A stretch of 64,000 nt of DNA from Siphonodentalium dalli. Lineage: Eukaryota; Mollusca; Scaphopoda; Gadilida; Siphonodentaliidae. The notes beneath the pieces are model-generated. The model had not been told where the DNA came from, searched no databases, and saw only the letters and a list, made by a program, of their open reading frames with translations. Positions 1 through 11,363 of this stretch are shown here, one piece after another. A program made the translations under genes and the position numbers. The DNA lies in NCBI GenBank assembly GCA_032622095.1, contig CP136069.1:201670690-201734689 (forward strand), written 5' to 3'. Position 1 is the first letter of the stretch; every line of letters starts with the position of its first letter.

Positions 1-854
1 ATAAGTAGGGGATATGTTGTCGGAGTGTTACCCATAAATCATCCTAACCTAATCATTCATATGTTACGTGTTGAGTGTTGAAGTACATAAAGACAAGTGT
101 AGATAGTGCCTGGTATTTTTAATGGCTATATACCATTGGCATAGACCTTGAATCATGAACGACGAAAATATAACATATTATAGACATAATTCACACACAA
201 GAAACCAAGTACGAATAGGCATTACTTATGAACAATGATGTTGATGGAGATCAGTTGTTTAGATGGAGATTAATTTAGAGGTGTTTACGCGTCGGGGGAA
301 AGTACATGTACACGTTAGGAAATGTGGCACGAACGGTATGGCACGTGATATTGTAACATCATGTTATTTATACCATGCCATTTAACATAGTTCAACTGTT
401 GGGATTTTTAACCACAACGGGAGGGGGTGTGACACCATCAAAACCCCCGTCGCCACGTCCCTGACATACTCACCATTTTGAGAGATAACACGGGTAACGA
501 AACATAACATCAATAGAAGCCGCAAATCCATTTGCGTGTTTTCCTCAAAATATCACACTTTTAACCTCCGAAACAACACATCACTGAAATAACTTCAGCA
601 CCGTGTCCTGGTTCCACACATACACATAAGAAACATATCTGTGAACGAGATTATATCGGACCCGCAGTGTGCTAACATCCAACCAAAAGAGTTCCGTCAT
701 CTAGTATATTCGTTTGTGGCGTATGATATTGTAATTAAACAGTTTAACAATATTCAATGGTAGCGCCTATCGATACCCATGTTTGTTAAACATTGTTACC
801 AAGTTTACTTTGCTGTCTATCTATAATTGGCGATTAAATATTCCGATCGTCATA
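1..854. other. Non-coding stretch, nothing recognised
   Basis: AT-rich sequence without a convincing ORF, exon or repeat structure. The only notable texture is a short purine/pyrimidine patch near 420-450. Confidence 0.5.
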
Positions 855-1037
855 TACCGATTAACCCACGGTGTCCTAAACGGACGATTTAACCCACGTA
901 AATGCATTAACAATGCGGACTCAGCCATCGCAATATAAGGTGTACTAAGCGGACCATTTAACCCACGTACAGTCATTAACCATGTGGACTCCGGCATCGC
1001 AATGAAAGATGTCCCGAGCGGACGATTTAACCCACGT
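855..1037 (+). repeat. 69-bp satellite, left block
   Basis: About 2.5 copies of a unit with the core CGGACGATTTAACCCACGTA, starting near 881, 950 and 1019, so the period is 69 bp. The same unit resumes at about 2476. The two blocks are therefore one array split by the LINE fragment between them. Confidence 0.85.
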
Positions 1038-2475
1038 AATGGACAGTCTTCTGAAATTATGTTTCAACTACAGCCGACTATGGCGTTTTAATTTTTCCGA
1101 CACCAAAAGTGTAGTAATCGTTTTTAATGAGACGAAGCGTCAGGACGAATCACACAACAGGCAGTGGTTCATCGGAGATCTACCAATATCAGAAACTTCT
1201 TCGTGTGTGCACCTAGGAATTCAGCATAACAAGTTTCAAAATGACTCCGTCAGAGCGAAAGTTTTAACAACGAAACTGCGTAAAAGTTACTTCGCCCTTG
1301 CTGGAAAGCAGCCTTTGAAATCGTGCTCTCCCCTGACGATGAGATATATGCTGAAGTCGGTTGTCCTTCCAAGGGCGTTATATGGATGCGAGTTCACACC
1401 AGTCAATACCCGTTCTATGAGCATCTCACTCGAGCGAGCCTTCCGATGCTGTGTAAAACATATATAATCTCTTCCCGAACGAACATCAACGGACGTCGCT
1501 CTCAGCTTGTTGGGACTCCTTCCTCTTGAGTCCGAAATCCATATGAAAAAGTTGAAACTTCCTTGGCCATCTGATCCACCTTCCCCAAGGACACCAAGTA
1601 CCGCTAAAGATCTTCCTCTTACGATTCTTTCAATACACTCTGTTCGATAGACACACTACTGGATTTGTTCCCGACATTGTTCATGTTCTTCGGCAATATA
1701 AACTCTACAATGTCCTTGACAGCTTTGTACAAACTGGACATTTTCCATCAGAATCTACATAGAAAAATATTTACAAAAAAGCTGTTCGAGACCACTATTG
1801 CTCATTCTGGAAATCATCCGTTGACAACAACCCATCACTATCTACGTTTCGGCTAGTTCATTCCGATCCCAGCACTCCCTGGTCGATATGGACACATCTC
1901 AGACAGTATCCCAACCGTTCAGTTCAACTTCGGAATCTCGCCCTGCTACTCAATAAGACTACTTACATCAATAATCCGACATGCTGCGCGTGTGGTAAGC
2001 AATATATCAACGAACTTCTCCATGCAATTAGGTACTGCTCTTCGATTGTTATTCTGTCACTACGAAATAGCTATTGGGAGACAATTCTCAACCACTATGG
2101 AGTTTCTGTGTTTTTATTCATGCACGATTCCTTGAGTGACGAAGAACTTCAAGCACTTATTCTGGGAGGGGATGTTCCAACACAGCCACATAATCTACTC
2201 GATAATAAGCACGCAATAATTCTGTTCTCTGCATCGTACCTTCTTGCCTCGTGCTCACTGATTATAGGAAAACCAAATGTCATACAGCCGTGGTTGAATC
2301 CACACGCCATCTTATAATGTGGCATGCACATTCTGCATACTAACTTTCACATCAGTTGTCACATAAGTGTATAGTATACTTTTTCACAGCTGTCTTACTC
2401 ATGTTCAAAATTGTAAATAATATTGTTGTAAATACTCTTCTCCAGAAATGGAGGTATTGAAATAAATATTATCAT
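1038..2475 (+). mobile_element. 5'-truncated non-LTR retrotransposon (LINE) fragment, reverse transcriptase C-terminal part, decayed
   Basis: Translation of 1038-1465 gives the region just after the LINE reverse-transcriptase catalytic core: FSDTKSVVIVFN, a WFIGDLPI strand, then HLGI and VLPRALYGCEF. A TAA at 1465-1467 interrupts it, but the same frame goes on with LINE-like sequence (DVALSLLGLLPLESEI). After at least one frameshift, a C-terminal CCHC motif appears near 1982-2035 (C-x2-C ... H-x4-C, in PTCCACGK...LLHAIRYC), followed by an open frame to 2317. A non-coding 3' tail runs to about 2475. The catalytic YADD-containing half and the endonuclease are missing. It is a dead, 5'-truncated copy inserted in the 69-bp satellite. 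The exact LINE clade cannot be set from this piece. Confidence 0.8.
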
Positions 2476-3353
2476 AAGAGGACGATTTAACCATCGTAAA
2501 GGCATTAACCAGGTGAAGTACGTCATCACGATGGAAGATTTCCAATGCGACGACTTAACCAACTTAACATCGCAATGGAGGAACGGACGATTAACCACGT
2601 AAATGCATTGTCCAGGCGGACTACGTCATCACAATGGAATATTTCCTGATCGGACGATTTAACCATCATAAAGACATTAACCAGGTGAACTACGTCATCA
2701 GCATGGATGATGTTCTAAGCGGACAGTTAACCCACGTAAGGGCATTAACCAGGTGAACTGTTTCATCACAATGGAAAGTTTCCTAAGCGAACAATTTAAC
2801 CCCGGTAAAGACATTATTCATGTCGACTACACCACAGCGGAATACTTCATGAACGGACTGTTAACCCTCGTGGAAGCATTAACAACGTGGACCACGTCAT
2901 CGCAATGGAAGAGTTCCTGAGTGGACGGTTAACCCACGTAAATGCATTAACCATGTGTACTACATCACCATATCAGAAGAGTTCCTGAGCGGACGATTAG
3001 CCCACGTAAAGGCATTAACCAGGTGAACTATTTCATCACAATGGAAAGTTTCCTAAGCGAACGATTTAACCCCGGTAAAGGCATTATTCATGTCGACTAC
3101 ACCACAGCGGAATATTTCATGAACTGACTGTTAACCCTCGTGGAAGCATTAACAGCGTGGACTACGTCATCGCAATGGAAGAGTTCCTGAGCGGACGATT
3201 AGCCCACGTAAAGGCATTAACCAGGTGAACTACGCCATCACAATGGCAGCTTTCCTAAGCGGACGATTTAACACACGCAAAGGTATTAACCATGTGAACT
3301 ACGTCATCACAATGGAGTATTTCCTAATCGGACGATTTAACCCACGTAAAGTC
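2476..3353 (+). repeat. 69-bp satellite, right block with higher-order structure
   Basis: About 12-13 diverged copies of the CGGACGATTTAACCCACGTA unit. Spacing is mostly 68-69 bp, with one shortened unit near 2555. A four-unit block at about 2740-2990 recurs at about 3010-3200, sharing variants such as AACCCCGGTAAAG and CATGTCGACTACACCACAG. This points to duplication of multi-unit segments. Short ORFs here are chance frames. Confidence 0.85.
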
Positions 3354-4968
3354 GGCGGGGCGATATCGAACCAGTCTGTATACTATAACGTTGTATACTA
3401 TCAGAAAAGCGCGCTTCATAGAACGAATTTCCAATGTTTATATAATGTTGTTCGGAAATCAACATATTTCGGGAGGTGTTAGTATGACACTCTCAACATG
3501 TTACCATGTGCTTATCGTCGTTTCAGCTGCAATGTTATATCACTGCGCTGTTTGTTTTACGGGTGGCGGAAAGACCGCGCAGAGGATTAATTTACCCTTA
3601 CTTCCACTTCAATAATGGAGGAAATAAAGATATATAACAAAGGTGTACACTATGGCTGCCCGTGCGGTCATATTCTATACCTATGTTACTTTGTTATATC
3701 GACAAACGGATGCATCTTAGCCTATACTAATATATATATATAAACCAACACCCACGAACTTAACTACCGATCTTGCCCAGATACACGATTCGGAATTCGA
3801 GCCATCTGCATCACTGAGCAGATTATGTTAGCCAAGTAGGCCACGCACGTCACCAACGGAGTCACAGGCGCCCACATTATTATCTGCAGCGTTCTATGTG
3901 TGGTTCCAATTAGTGTCTTTTCAGTATCTTTGATAACATTCACCTTTACAGAACATAATTACAGATACACGTAGATGGACAATACATATACACATTTATG
4001 GATCAATATTGAAATTAGACCTTTCTGAGAAATTTCAGTTGGAGTTATTGTCAGCCCTATTAACCGTATAGGGTCTGCCGGTGCGGCCAAGTGTTTACCT
4101 TTGTTATATCGACACACGGCGGCTGCCTCTTAGCCACTACTAGCATATATACTAGGTAGGCGGATCGGATGTCACAGGGTCAAATGATAGTGTTGCAATC
4201 ACATGCGCAATCACCATTTGAATCGTTCTCGGTACGTAAACCTCAAGTCACGAAGACTTACCCAATTAGGTACAAAGGAGTGCTCTTAAACACTCATCGA
4301 TATTTAAACTCTGATATGACGACCTGTGGCCATAATTAATGTCGGCACCGTTTGATAGTTGACGATATAAGTACACGAGATTCGTTGGTAAACATTGGAG
4401 TCGTGTGGTACTGTAAGCACGATGTGTACTTAAATAGTTAAGGTGCCTGTGCAATACACAGCGCTTAGATGTTACCCATTGATTTCGAAATATACGAATG
4501 TGTTAGTGTGTACCTGAACAGAGTTACTGGATCTCCGCCAAAATAATTAATCCAAACTGACGAGATCATTAGGTTGATAAACATACAGCATTCGCATAAC
4601 AGAGAGGTTTCGCAATTCACGGCTAAATAGAGCGACGCGCGACAGTTAGGCTAATAGGTAATCAAACAATCGCACTTTATAACCGATGTCGTAATGTCCT
4701 AACCGTGCGACGATAGAGTATCAGTTTGTTCGATGTGTATCCAGAAATACATTAAACATACAGCCCTGAGACGGTACATGTGTCTGTTATACAAGTTGCA
4801 GCCATTATTTATCAGACTTTGGACAAGTATCCCAAATTGGCCGCCTGATAAGAATATTATCGTTCGCGTTGCACATAATCTGCATGCTAGATCGTGCGAA
4901 GTTGCAACTCACTGCGTACAATTGGCCCGTCATTCCGTCATTGGTCAACTTATCGTCGGTTGGAATTT
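3354..4968. other. Non-coding stretch with one roughly 85-bp direct repeat
   Basis: No exon or gene recognised. A diverged direct repeat is present at about 3653-3742 and 4072-4160. Both copies contain TTTGTTATATCGACA, a run ending CTTAGCC, and ACTA(A/G)(T/C)ATATAT. It is probably a relic of an interspersed repeat. The short ORFs show no family resemblance. Confidence 0.45.
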
Positions 4969-5077
4969 ACAGAGATAGATGTATTAGAGAGATAGATGTA
5001 TTAGAGAGATAGATGTATTAGAGACATAGATGTATTACAGAGATAGATGTATTACAGAGATAGATGTATTACAGAGA
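4969..5077 (+). repeat. 17-bp minisatellite, about 6 copies
   Basis: Tandem copies of GATAGATGTATTAGAGA, with ACAG in place of AGAG in later units. A stray piece of the same sequence is at 5937-5970, so the repeat has been copied or split locally. Confidence 0.9.
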
Positions 5078-6166
5078 TTAGAGCCCGAAGCCGCCATCGT
5101 ACGCCGCCGCCGCCAGCCATATTGGCCACAAGCCGCCGCCAGCCATATTATTTCTAACGCCAGCCACATTTAAAAATCTCCGCCGCCGGAATTGTAAAAT
5201 GGCTGAGCCATGTGCATGGGCTTATATGTCAAGCACAACTGTACTGTGAATCGCAAAGAACTAAACCGCATTGCCTAATATTGGCATACTCGCATGGTTG
5301 TTATATTATCAGAACACCTGGCCCCTTAATGTGGAATAGACTATCCCAATGCATGCTTTCATATAACTGAATGGGCGCATCCATTCGGTATTGAAAGGGT
5401 TAAAATATAAATTCTTTATATCGACAACACCCAGTCTCAGACATCACTGGCATTTGTCAATATATACACATAAGAATAGAAAATAGTTTGAAATAGTATA
5501 TATCATTACTATCCGGTTCGTCATTCAATGGTGCATGTATATATCGCAAGATGGCAGTGATGATAGCAGTCTGAAGTCGACAGAAGTCCCAATGTATATA
5601 ACTACTTATACCGATTAGATGGGAAACTACATAGTATATCCATGACAGTCCTTCGTTAATTTCGCCGTAATGGAAAAGCCCAACATCAAAAGATTACGTG
5701 TGGTCTGGAATTCTACGGGTTCACCACAAACGCTAAAAAAACGGCATCTATAACCGATAACAGGGGATTAGGAACATTTCGGAAACGGAAATACGCTGAA
5801 TGATAACATCTCAGCCGGCTGAGCCGCCATATTTCGTCAGCCACGAACGTCGTGACTGAGCCGGCTTAGCTAGCTAACCAGCCACGAAAATCGGTTGAGC
5901 CAGCCATGAAAACTATTTGTCGTGGCTTCGGGGTCTAACAGAGATAGATGTATTACAGAAAGAGATGTATTCAAATTACCCCATTCATCACGTTCTTCGG
6001 CTGCAGCAAGGACTTGACTGGAGGGTGTTCGCTTTGGATGGGGGGGGGGGGGGGGTATCCGCATTGAAATTTCCGATTGCACCCCAAATACACCATTACA
6101 AACTCACAAGTTTGCGTAAATCCATTTGCACCCCATTTGGCTTTAACATTCATAACTGTTCAATCG
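5078..6166. other. Non-coding stretch: GCC-rich runs, decayed MITE end, poly-G tract
   Basis: GCC-rich motifs repeat at 5090-5195 (GCCGCCGCCAGCCATATT appears in variants). Near 5340-5403 the sequence CCAATGCATGCTTTCATATA ... AAAGGGTTAA resembles the right end of the TTAA-type MITEs elsewhere in the window, but is too diverged to be sure. At 5811-5935 there are repeated GAGCCGGCT/AGCCACGAA motifs. A run of about 16 G sits at 6041-6056. No gene is seen. Confidence 0.4.
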
Positions 6167-6514
6167 CAGTACTGGACGCCAGCTAATTTTGAATGGATCA
6201 GTGGTAGTGTGGCTATGTATTTGAGATGAAATCAATCCGAGACACTTGCCGTTCAGTACTGGACGCCAGCTAATTTCGAATGGATCAGTGGTATTGTGGC
6301 TATGTATTTGAGATGAAATCAATCCGAGACACGTGCCGTTCAGTGCTGGACGCCAGCTAATTTTGAATGGATCAGTGGTATTGTGGCTATGTATTTGAGA
6401 TGAAATCAATCCGACACACTTGCCGTTCAGTACTCGACGCCAGCTAATTTTGAATGGATCAGTGGTAGTGTGGCTATGTATTTGAGATGAAATCAATCCG
6501 AGACACTTGCCATT
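6167..6514. repeat. 87-bp tandem repeat, 4 copies
   Basis: Four copies start at 6167, 6254, 6341 and 6428 with exactly 87-bp spacing, each beginning CAGT(A/G)CT(G/C)GACGCC. They differ at only a few sites. Because 87 is divisible by 3, a minus-strand frame stays open through the array as a 29-residue repeat containing SSQIHSH and DPFKISWRP. Nothing else argues for coding. Confidence 0.9.
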
Positions 6515-6617
6515 CAGTGCGCTGCAATTGGAGCACTCTACTAATCTCTATCTGATATCGCGTGAAAGGTATGTTCTAAAAAAAGTACAAATGTGTGTAC
6601 ATGTTCATCCTTGCATC

Positions 6618-6774
6618 ATATCATTGGAACCGGCTCCTTGTCCACATTGTGATAGTTACAGTTAAGCCAATGCATTCTCTTATATATGCGAGGCGACCTA
6701 TGGTCGACTCGCATATATAGGAGAATGCACTGGCACAGGGCCCTTCTGTTGGGTAAAGGGTTAATTCTATCAAT
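6618..6774. mobile_element. piggyBac-type MITE, truncated and internally deleted copy
   Basis: Contains the subterminal ATCATTGGAACCGGCTCC, then one palindrome (GCCAATGCATTCTC ... GAGAATGCACTGGC around GGTCGACTCG), and ends GTTGGGTAAAGGG followed by TTAA. Compared with the 400-bp copies it lacks the left terminus and one of the two palindromes with the spacer between them. It is non-coding. Confidence 0.8.
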
Positions 6775-7319
6775 AAAATCAATATTAATTGACAGAAGCG
6801 TTTGCGAACGGCGGTATTCAATTAATATTTACTATTGAATGTACACACGAAACTATTTCAAATTTGTTATACGAAGAGATAATCCATCCATCTTTAAGTT
6901 GGTGCTATCGCTAGTCGAATTGTGATGGCAAATGATGCTCGGGCAGCATGCGTGGGCAATATGTGAAATATGAAGCCGATTCTTGTCACAAGAACACGAT
7001 GCTTGGGGTGTTCATGAAATTCCCTCTGCCGATGTGAAGAGAGAAATTGTCCTAGGAAATAGTTAAAACTTTCAACCCTAAACTTCATTGATGAGTAGTT
7101 ATGCCATAAGAAACCTTCCGATAATAAGGTCAACACGCGACCGTTTGTCGAACTTATTATCTAAACATTTCCCTCAATAAATGAGAATTATGAAATGAAA
7201 ATGTGCACTTTTATGGCTATCTGACCACCTTAACAAATGTATGTGTCATTCCGATGTATACTCTTTAACTGATTGAGAGAATCCATTTAGTATAGAAATG
7301 GTGACGCTTGTCATATTTA
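6775..7319. other. Non-coding stretch, nothing recognised
   Basis: No exon, gene or clear repeat. Both strands have only short unremarkable ORFs. Confidence 0.4.
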
Positions 7320-7480
7320 CTAATGCCAACAATAATTCACATTTGGCAAACAATATTTTCACTTGCATAAGTTTGGCAAGTTACTTTTTAAATCACAAGC
7401 AAGTTGAAATATATGTGTCAATTCCATTCACTTCCATTTTCTCGTCGAAACCGTCTCTTAATAATATAATCCGAGAGCCT
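7320..7480. mobile_element. Relic of the hAT-type MITE found at 26.5 kb
   Basis: Shares a run of diverged sequence with the start of the 26525-27114 element: TGCCAACAATAATTCACATT, TTTGGCAAACAATATTTTCA and GGCAAGTTACTTTT all match in order. Neither terminal CAGGG motif nor a target duplication is preserved. Confidence 0.55.
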
Positions 7481-7557
7481 ACTGTGCTCTATTTGTACAA
7501 TCACGTACGAAAGGTTTGATGCCCCAGATTTGTTACACCCCAGGAATGTTTAAAGCA

Positions 7558-7920
7558 ATCCGATTTCTTAAGTTCCGCATTCCTGGCGTTTTGGGGCCAG
7601 AGACCCCACAAAAACCCCCAGAAATGACTTCTATATGAACTATTGAGTACAAAGCTGATTTTTATTATAATAATGCTCCAGCAAACACCTATCAGCAATA
7701 CACAATTTCTGAAACGAAATTTCCTGGCGTTTTCATTTCAGAAGGGGGTTTTTGATAGTACCCCCAAAACCCCCAAAAGTGACTTCAATTTGCACTTTCG
7801 AGTACAAAACTTATTTCTGTATTAATAGTGCTCTAGTAATTACTGATCGATGATACACAATTTCTGAAACGAAATTCCCTGGCGTTTTCATTTCAGAAGG
7901 GTTTTTTACCCCCAAAAACT
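7558..7920. repeat. Imperfect tandem repeat, about 2.5 copies of 141-154 bp
   Basis: TTCC(C)TGGCGTTTT recurs at 7581, 7722 and 7876. Runs of C and A (ACCCCC.AAAACCCCC), GAGTACAAA and ATACACAATTTCTGAAACGA recur in the same order. The first copy is the most diverged. It is non-coding. Confidence 0.8.
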
Positions 7921-8239
7921 GTAAATAGACAAATCTACTGACCACAAACGTTCCCTAACTGCTAAATATGACCCAACAGACAAAATTTCCGCGCGTTTCA
8001 GGGAGGAAAGTTCGTTATTTTTGGGTAAAAAAAAATGCAGAAAAACATGTAAGAAAATAAAAAAAAACATTTTAGTCCGGTAACCAGAATCCGATAATAG
8101 TAAGTCATCACCCGAGTTTTCAAAAATGACACAAAAATGACATTCAGAAGTCAGCAATTGAAGTGCTTTTTTAATTTCTAACTTTTTGACTTTTTAAACA
8201 CAATCTTCAAATATCGAATAAATATATAGCCAATAAGTA

Positions 8240-9805
8240 TTGGTATATATGCCATCATACACGTTTCCGAAGCCATCATCTAGTTTCAGAATACATACAA
8301 TTAGTGTTCCAACCCACTTAATGAGTCACCTACCTAGTATCCAAAACCAACGTATGAGTAACCCAATCCATACGTCTGGTGCCCCAAATTCAAATATTGT
8401 CCCGAGTAAACATCGTAAATAATCCATCCAACGGGTTTCCTAAACCACCGAGTAGTGCCCCAAACCATATGCAACTGGATCCCAACCCGCATAGTCCACC
8501 AAGCCATGCATCTGATGTCCTAGCGCACATAATGAGTGTCACAACCCATCATAAGCCACCTGAATTCACCCGATTATTGTCGCAACCCTTCAACGGCTGT
8601 TCCAAAAACACAATGCACGCTAGTGCCCCAAACAATGCAACTGGTGTTCCAAACTACACAGGTTTTGTCCCAAACTACCAAAAATGAGTGTCCCTAACCA
8701 TCCAACGAGTGCTCCATATCATACAACGATTGGGTCAATCCATCCAATGATTGCCCCAAACCACCAAATGAGTGTCCCAAACCATCCAGAGTGTGTTCGA
8801 AAGGAAAATAGTGTCCAATATGCACCAAAACTAGTGTCCCAGGCCATCCGAGGAGAATCCTATGTCATACAACAGGTGTCCCAAACCACCAAATGTCGTC
8901 TCAATCCATTCAACGGTCCAATAAGTGAACCAGTCGACAAATTAGTGCCTCATTCAACCAATAGTGTGTCCGATATCCACATATAGTGACCAAAACCACC
9001 CAATTGATGTCTCAAACCATCCATTGGGCATCACAAACAATTAAGTAGTGCCCCATACCATATGCACCTGATTCCCGACCCAGGAATCATGCATCTGGTG
9101 TCCTAACCCACGCAATTAGTATCACAGGGCATTAAAGGGGTGTCTCGATTCATCCGATTAGTGTCGCAACCCTGCAACGATTTTTACAAACCACAGTGCA
9201 CGTTATTGTCCCAGAACAATACAACTTGGGTTCCAAACCAGATAGGTTTGGTCCCAAACCACATATGTTTTGTCCCAAACTGCCAAAATGAGCGTCCCCA
9301 AAATTCAAACGAGTACTCCAAATCATACGAGTGGTCAATCCTTCCAATGATTGCCCAAAACCACACAACGAGTGTCCCAAACCATCCAACGAGTGTTTGA
9401 AAGGTAAAGAGTGTCTAATATGCACACAATACATCACAACTAGAGTCCCACGTCATCCGGGGAGAGTTATATGTCATATAACAGTTGTCCCAAATCACCA
9501 AAAGTCGTCTCAATCCATGCAATGGCCCAATCAGTGAACAAGTCGACAAAGTAGTGTCCCATTCCACCACACATGTGTCCCATATCCACATCGATGAGTG
9601 TCCAACACCACCCAATTGGTATCTGAACCCATGCAATAGGTGTCACAAACCATCCAGCGAGTGACCCAGACCATAACACTAGTATCACAAACCAGCCATA
9701 GAGTTCCCCCTCCACCCAAATGGTGTCACACACCATCTACTAATTGGCATCTCAATACATCGAAACTAGTGTACAAAACCTTCCACCGAGTATTTAAACC
9801 TTTGA
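8240..9805 (+). repeat. Degenerate 22-bp satellite with roughly 600-bp higher-order unit
   Basis: Dozens of diverged units of the type AGTGTCCCAAACCATCCAA. Longer blocks also repeat: about 8445-9043 matches 9045-9640 in order, including the variants CGAAAGG.AAA.AGTGTC, GTCGTCTCAATCCAT and AGTCGACAAA.TAGTG. The array has therefore grown by copying roughly 600-bp blocks. Open frames on both strands follow the repeat and are not genes. Confidence 0.85.
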
Positions 9806-9829
9806 TGGTTGGTGCTGAGCTGCGGCAAC

Positions 9830-10010
9830 GTTAATGATGCTATATGCCATGCATTCTCTCACATGGATTCTTGCATATATTCGAGAACGTCGTGGCTTAC
9901 ATGGCCAAGGTAAGTTTTGTTAGGCCAATGCATTTTCGTATATATGCGATGCGCCCAATAGCACAAGGTTTTTGCAAAATTTCAAGAAGCTACAGTCAAT
10001 AAAGGGTTAA
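9830..10010. mobile_element. Decayed TTAA-type MITE between two opposed satellite blocks
   Basis: Retains AGGCCAATGCATTTTCGTATATATGCGATGCG, read here as the diverged core of the MITE palindrome, and ends AAAGGGTTAA like the complete copies at 26.0 and 63.5 kb. The left terminus is not recognisable. Similarity to the family is clear only in these two parts. Confidence 0.55.
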
Positions 10011-10655
10011 GACCATCAAATGAGTGGGTTTACCAAACCACGAGACACTCTCTGGGTGGTTTAAGCTATTCGATGGATGAATTTGTACAATAGTTTGGAC
10101 AATCATTCGATGTTGTGGGACATTATGCATGTGGTTGTATTAGACACCTGTCCAGTTGGATGTTTTAGACACTCCTGGTCCTTGTGGTTTGAGGCAATCG
10201 TCATGTTGCATGGGACGGCCATTGGGTATGAACACTCACTGATTGGGTTGCATTGGACACATATGGGATGATGCGGGGTTCTCAATTGATGGTTTGGGAT
10301 GCTCGTTGTGAGGTTGGGAGACCCACGTGCAAATTGGGACATTCTCTAGATGATATATGTCAATCGTTGGATGGTTTGGATTACTCATTACGGCGTGTTT
10401 GGGCACCATTTGGATGGTTTGCCACAATAGTTGGGTCGATTGGGATATGTATTGGGTGGTTCGGGACACAGGTTGGAAAATCTGGGATGCCCGTTCTATG
10501 GACTGGGCGGGTTTGGTATACTATATTAATTAAGATGGGGTTTGATACCTCCGTTATGTGGGTTTAAGTGCATTAGATGACTTGGGTCACTCGTTAAGTG
10601 GTTTTGGACACTCATTGGATATGTTTGGATACAAGTTTGGTTGCTTTTAACACTT
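10011..10655 (-). repeat. 22-bp satellite in inverted orientation
   Basis: Units read GGATGGTTTGGGACACTCGTT and variants, the reverse complement of the units at 8240-9805. The block is shorter and more diverged. With the decayed MITE at its left edge it forms a large inverted arrangement of the same satellite. Confidence 0.8.
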
Positions 10656-11363
10656 ATCTCATGGCATGTAGGACTATTGGCTATAACTTATATTCGATAT
10701 GAGAAGATTTAGTTACAATTTAAATCAATGAAAATATTTATTTTTCTCTATTTTCGATGCCATGGAAACAGTCTGTTGAACTTTAGTCAAACTTGCCCAA
10801 TTTTACTGCTGCCGGTCGCCATTTTGTCCCTATTTTGGATACTGATGCCCTCGTTTCTGCCCTAAATGGGCACTAATGGTTCATATCTGCCATCTGTTTA
10901 GTATTCAGTATTCAGTAAACTGGTGAGTTCAATTCCCTTCTGGGCATTAAAATAATAATTGATTTTTACGAAATTCTGTTTTAAATCTATTTTAATTTGA
11001 TGGACACTGAAGGGCCAAATCCTCGTGATATGACTCATTATTATCAGATATCGATTTAGCATGGTATATTTTTTTTCTTAAAAAAATGGAAACTGTCTAT
11101 TACATAACCCATGTGCGCTCTGGTGACAACCGCAGTCCACTTTTATTTTCTGGCATACACAACTTTGTAACTGTGACATATTTCGGCCTGGTCGTAGTAA
11201 TTCTTTCTCTGAAACATTTCACTGTGCGCTCTCAAAATGCTTAGCAACATTCGCAGATCAGAATTACAGTACCTATACTATTATTTAAACAATAAACTAT
11301 GTATATTTGTTACTGTTGTTTGACTACTATATCACCTTAATTGGTATCACCCCTATGTTAGTG
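10656..11363. other. Non-coding stretch, nothing recognised
   Basis: AT-rich sequence without a supported exon or repeat. Confidence 0.4.

Noticed and set aside
8240-10567. Many ORFs of 60-104 codons on both strands
   Set aside because: They come from the 22-bp satellite, whose unit lacks stops in several frames.
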